NCBI GenBank assembly: GCA_031293105.1
Contig: JAUMSA010000153.1
Coordinates: 1 to 8,590, forward strand
Length of the DNA stretch: 8,590 nucleotides
DNA from: Butyricicoccus sp.
Lineage (GTDB): Bacteria > Bacillota > Clostridia > Oscillospirales > Butyricicoccaceae
Reading direction: 5' to 3'
The notes beneath the pieces are model-generated. The model was not told the DNA's origin. It worked only from the letters and a program-made list of their open reading frames with translations, and did no database searches. This document shows, piece after piece, positions 6,868 through 8,590 of the stretch. The stretch's first letter is position 1; each line of letters begins with the position of its first letter. Made by a program: the position numbers and the translations under genes.

Positions 6868-7770
6868 ATGTTGGAATTTCGAGATATTACGCTGGAAGAT
6901 AAACCGCAGGTGGATGCTTGCGCTCGTGTGTATTCTTATCATTTGTGCGAACATTGTTTTACCGACCTGTTTATTTGGCGTGGCCACTACAAAACCCGTA
7001 TTTGTTTTTGGGAGGGGTTTCTCCTGGTACGGATGCAGACGTTGACTGAGCAAACTGTGATGTATTTGGCTCCCATTGGAGAAGGCGATCTGGCCGCTGC
7101 TATCAGTATGCTGGAACAGGATGCACGCGAAAACGGCGTGCCCTTTATCATGTGTTCGATTGCGGAGGAAATGAAGCCGCGCATTGAACAGGTGATGCCC
7201 GGCCGGTTTGAGTATTCGACCGATGAAAGCGGTTGGGACTATATCTACTTGAGTGAAAAATTGCAAACCCTATCTGGGAAAAAACTGCAATCCAAACGAA
7301 ATTTGGTCAATCGTTTTCAGGCTGCTTATGAAGGCCGCTGGAGCTATGAGGATATTTCCAAAGCCAATACCCATGATGCCTTTCAGTTCCATATCAAGTG
7401 GTGCGAGCAGAATGGCTGCATGCGGGATCAGGAATTTTGGGGAGAAACCTGTGCGATTGGCACAGCTCTCAATTACTTTGATGAACTGGATATGCGGGGC
7501 GGTATCTTGCGGCTGGATGGAAATGTGATTGCATTCACGTTGGGATCGCAGGCCACAGATGATATGTTTGTAGTACAGATCGAAAAAGCAGATCATGAAA
7601 TTGCCGGTGCCTATCAAATGATTAACCAGCAGTTTGTCAAACGTAACTGTGCACATGTAAAATATGTAAATCGCGAAGAAGATTTAGGGCTGGAAGGATT
7701 ACGGAAAGCCAAACGTTCCTACCACCCGGAGATGATGGGAGTTAAATATTGCGCCAGAATCAAGAGTTAA
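6868..7770 (+). CDS. DUF2156 protein (LPG-synthase C-terminal-like fold)
   Basis: This 300-residue soluble protein has no signal peptide or membrane segment visible. Two stretches mark the DUF2156 family: SEKLQTLSGKKLQSKRNLVN (129-148), and YVNREEDLGLEGLRKAKRSY (266-285) followed by HPEMMGVKY. The fold is known from the C-terminal catalytic domain of phosphatidylglycerol lysyltransferase (MprF), a double GNAT-like domain that uses aminoacyl-tRNA. The stand-alone clostridial proteins have no established substrate, and the membrane flippase part of MprF is absent. C27 and C30 (CEHC) sit near the N-terminus. The start has GAGGAA (6851-6856) 11 nt upstream, slightly far but the best available. 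It follows thyX by 40 nt and its 3' end overlaps the next gene, a GNAT, by 22 nt. A role with that GNAT is an inference. Confidence 0.85.
   Translation: MLEFRDITLEDKPQVDACARVYSYHLCEHCFTDLFIWRGHYKTRICFWEGFLLVRMQTLTEQTVMYLAPIGEGDLAAAISMLEQDARENGVPFIMCSIAEEMKPRIEQVMPGRFEYSTDESGWDYIYLSEKLQTLSGKKLQSKRNLVNRFQAAYEGRWSYEDISKANTHDAFQFHIKWCEQNGCMRDQEFWGETCAIGTALNYFDELDMRGGILRLDGNVIAFTLGSQATDDMFVVQIEKADHEIAGAYQMINQQFVKRNCAHVKYVNREEDLGLEGLRKAKRSYHPEMMGVKYCARIKS
7737..7741 (+). promoter_or_regulatory. Ribosome binding site that decides the TTG start of the GNAT gene
   Basis: GGGAG lies 7 nt before TTG 7749, inside the end of the DUF2156 gene. An in-frame stop at 7743-7745 means no earlier start is possible. 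Confidence 0.75.
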
Positions 7771-8590
7771 TTATCCGCTTTGCGGATGAAGCCGATACTC
7801 CGGCCGTTATTGCTCTGTGGGAGTTGTGCTTTCCTGGGGAAGCGGCATTTCAGAATTATTTTTTTTCGCAGCTTTACCGGCCGGAATACAACCTGCTGTT
7901 GCTGCGGGAAGGTACGTTATGTGCTATGGCGCAAATGTTGCCGTATACTCTGCAAAATGGCTCGCTCACAGAGGAAGTGACTTATATTTATGGTGCCTGC
8001 ACGCATCCGGAATACCGGCGGCAACATTTGATGGATCGGCTGTTGCATCAATCGTTTGCGATTGACCGCGCGCAGGGCCGCGTCGCTTCGATTTTGATTC
8101 CACAAGAAGAATGGCTGTTTGGTTTTTATGCGCAATTTGGATATCAAAAAGCGTTTTCGGTATCCTCCCTATCGATTCAGGAGTCGGTGTCTGCCCCAGT
8201 ACTTTCCGTTCGCAAAGTACAGGGTACAGACTTTTCCGCAATGGATGCGCTGTATCATCGCTTTTTGAACTCTGGCCCCTATCTACGCCGCTCGGAGGAG
8301 GAGTGGGCCAAACAGGTTGCCCTTTTTCGAAATACCGGCGGAGAGGCCTTATGTGCCTACGAAGCCGGTGAGCTCACCGGCTATGCGTTTGTTTGGCCAA
8401 CCGAAGAAGAAGTATGGGCCCAGGAACTTGTTTGTCTGCCCGCCGATACCCAATCGTGGGTGGCGACATTGCAGCAGCGATATGGTCGTATTGCATGCCG
8501 GGTAACCGGTTTACAATTTCCGAATCTGCAGCCGCTGGGTTGCATGCTCCGCTATGATGGAGCGCAGCCTGCGGAGGGATATATAAACTT
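7749..8590 (+). CDS. GNAT-family N-acetyltransferase, cut by the window end
   Basis: The frame is open from TTG 7749 to the right edge (280 visible residues, no stop). It begins MRQNQELIIRFADEADTPAV, a normal GNAT beta1-alpha1 start. The acetyl-CoA-binding motif A is at about 78-100: VTYIYGACTHPEYRRQHLMD. FGFYAQFGYQKAF (124-136) is the usual late GNAT motif. Residues from about 150 form a second half with GELTGYAFVW (207-216), so this may be a tandem, Eis-like layout. In the loop, the usual R-x-x-G-x-G/A reads R90-R-Q-H-L-M, with histidine and methionine where glycine or alanine is expected. The gene overlaps DUF2156 by 22 nt, so the two are probably translationally coupled. The substrate is unknown. 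Confidence 0.85.
   Translation, partial: MRQNQELIIRFADEADTPAVIALWELCFPGEAAFQNYFFSQLYRPEYNLLLLREGTLCAMAQMLPYTLQNGSLTEEVTYIYGACTHPEYRRQHLMDRLLHQSFAIDRAQGRVASILIPQEEWLFGFYAQFGYQKAFSVSSLSIQESVSAPVLSVRKVQGTDFSAMDALYHRFLNSGPYLRRSEEEWAKQVALFRNTGGEALCAYEAGELTGYAFVWPTEEEVWAQELVCLPADTQSWVATLQQRYGRIACRVTGLQFPNLQPLGCMLRYDGAQPAEGYIN
7773..7787 (+). repeat. Short inverted repeat near the GNAT start
   Basis: ATCCGC-TTT-GCGGAT is a perfect 6-bp stem with a 3-nt loop. It begins 3 nt after the DUF2156 stop and 24 nt into the GNAT gene. It might slow initiation at the TTG start when ribosomes are not arriving from upstream. It has no T-run and is not a terminator. Confidence 0.45.
8363..8382. repeat. 20-bp perfect palindrome inside the GNAT gene
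   Basis: AGCCGGTGAGCTCACCGGCT equals its own reverse complement. It lies in coding sequence for EAGELTGY. No copy was noticed elsewhere in the window. It could be chance or a protein-binding site. Confidence 0.6.

Noticed and set aside
7780..8505. Possible frameshifted or broken gene at the right end, suggested by several short frames
   Set aside because: A single frame from TTG 7749 stays open to the edge and shows GNAT motifs throughout. The short frames are out-of-frame shadows.
1..8590. CRISPR array, tRNA or rRNA genes, insertion sequences, prophage or attachment sites
   Set aside because: None was seen on either strand: no regularly spaced repeats, no transposase or integrase motifs and no tRNA-like cloverleaf.

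Overview
The window reads as chromosomal DNA from a Gram-positive anaerobe of the Clostridia, probably an Oscillospirales-type gut bacterium. The pointers are a T-box leader, strong GGAGG-type ribosome binding sites, sigma-A-like promoters, a ThyX thymidylate synthase, a DUF2156 protein and roughly half G+C by eye. The assignment to a group is an inference. There is no sign of phage, insertion sequence, CRISPR or other mobile DNA.

Left edge (1-430): the 5' end of a PAP2-family membrane phosphatase lies on the minus strand and runs off the window. Its promoter (TTGAAT-17-TATAAT, minus strand) is back to back with the promoter of the leucine operon (TTGACA-17-TAAACT, plus strand).

Leucine operon (390-5163): a leucine T-box leader (specifier CTC, acceptor-binding bulge TGGT, overlapping antiterminator and terminator) precedes leuA, leuC, leuD and leuB, which are tightly spaced and end in a strong intrinsic terminator. 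All four proteins are full length and keep their catalytic residues. Together they convert 2-oxoisovalerate and acetyl-CoA to 2-oxoisocaproate, the direct precursor of leucine. Control is expected by tRNA-Leu charging through the T-box and by leucine feedback on LeuA.

Second operon (5237 to the right edge): a good promoter (TTGAGA-17-TACAAT) drives a TagA/WecG-type glycosyltransferase starting at TTG 5306, then thyX (1-nt gap), a DUF2156 protein (40-nt gap) and a GNAT acetyltransferase. The GNAT gene starts at a TTG inside the DUF2156 gene, overlaps it by 22 nt, and is cut by the window end. The order mixes wall or surface polymer assembly, dTMP synthesis and two acyltransferase-fold proteins of unknown substrate, so shared transcription need not mean one pathway.

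Most of the window is ordinary core metabolism. The least understood part is the translationally coupled DUF2156-GNAT pair. Smaller points are a 20-bp perfect palindrome inside the GNAT gene, an altered acetyl-CoA loop in that GNAT, a cysteine-rich ThyX tail and a long stretch of the leu operon lacking TTA, CTA and TCA codons.
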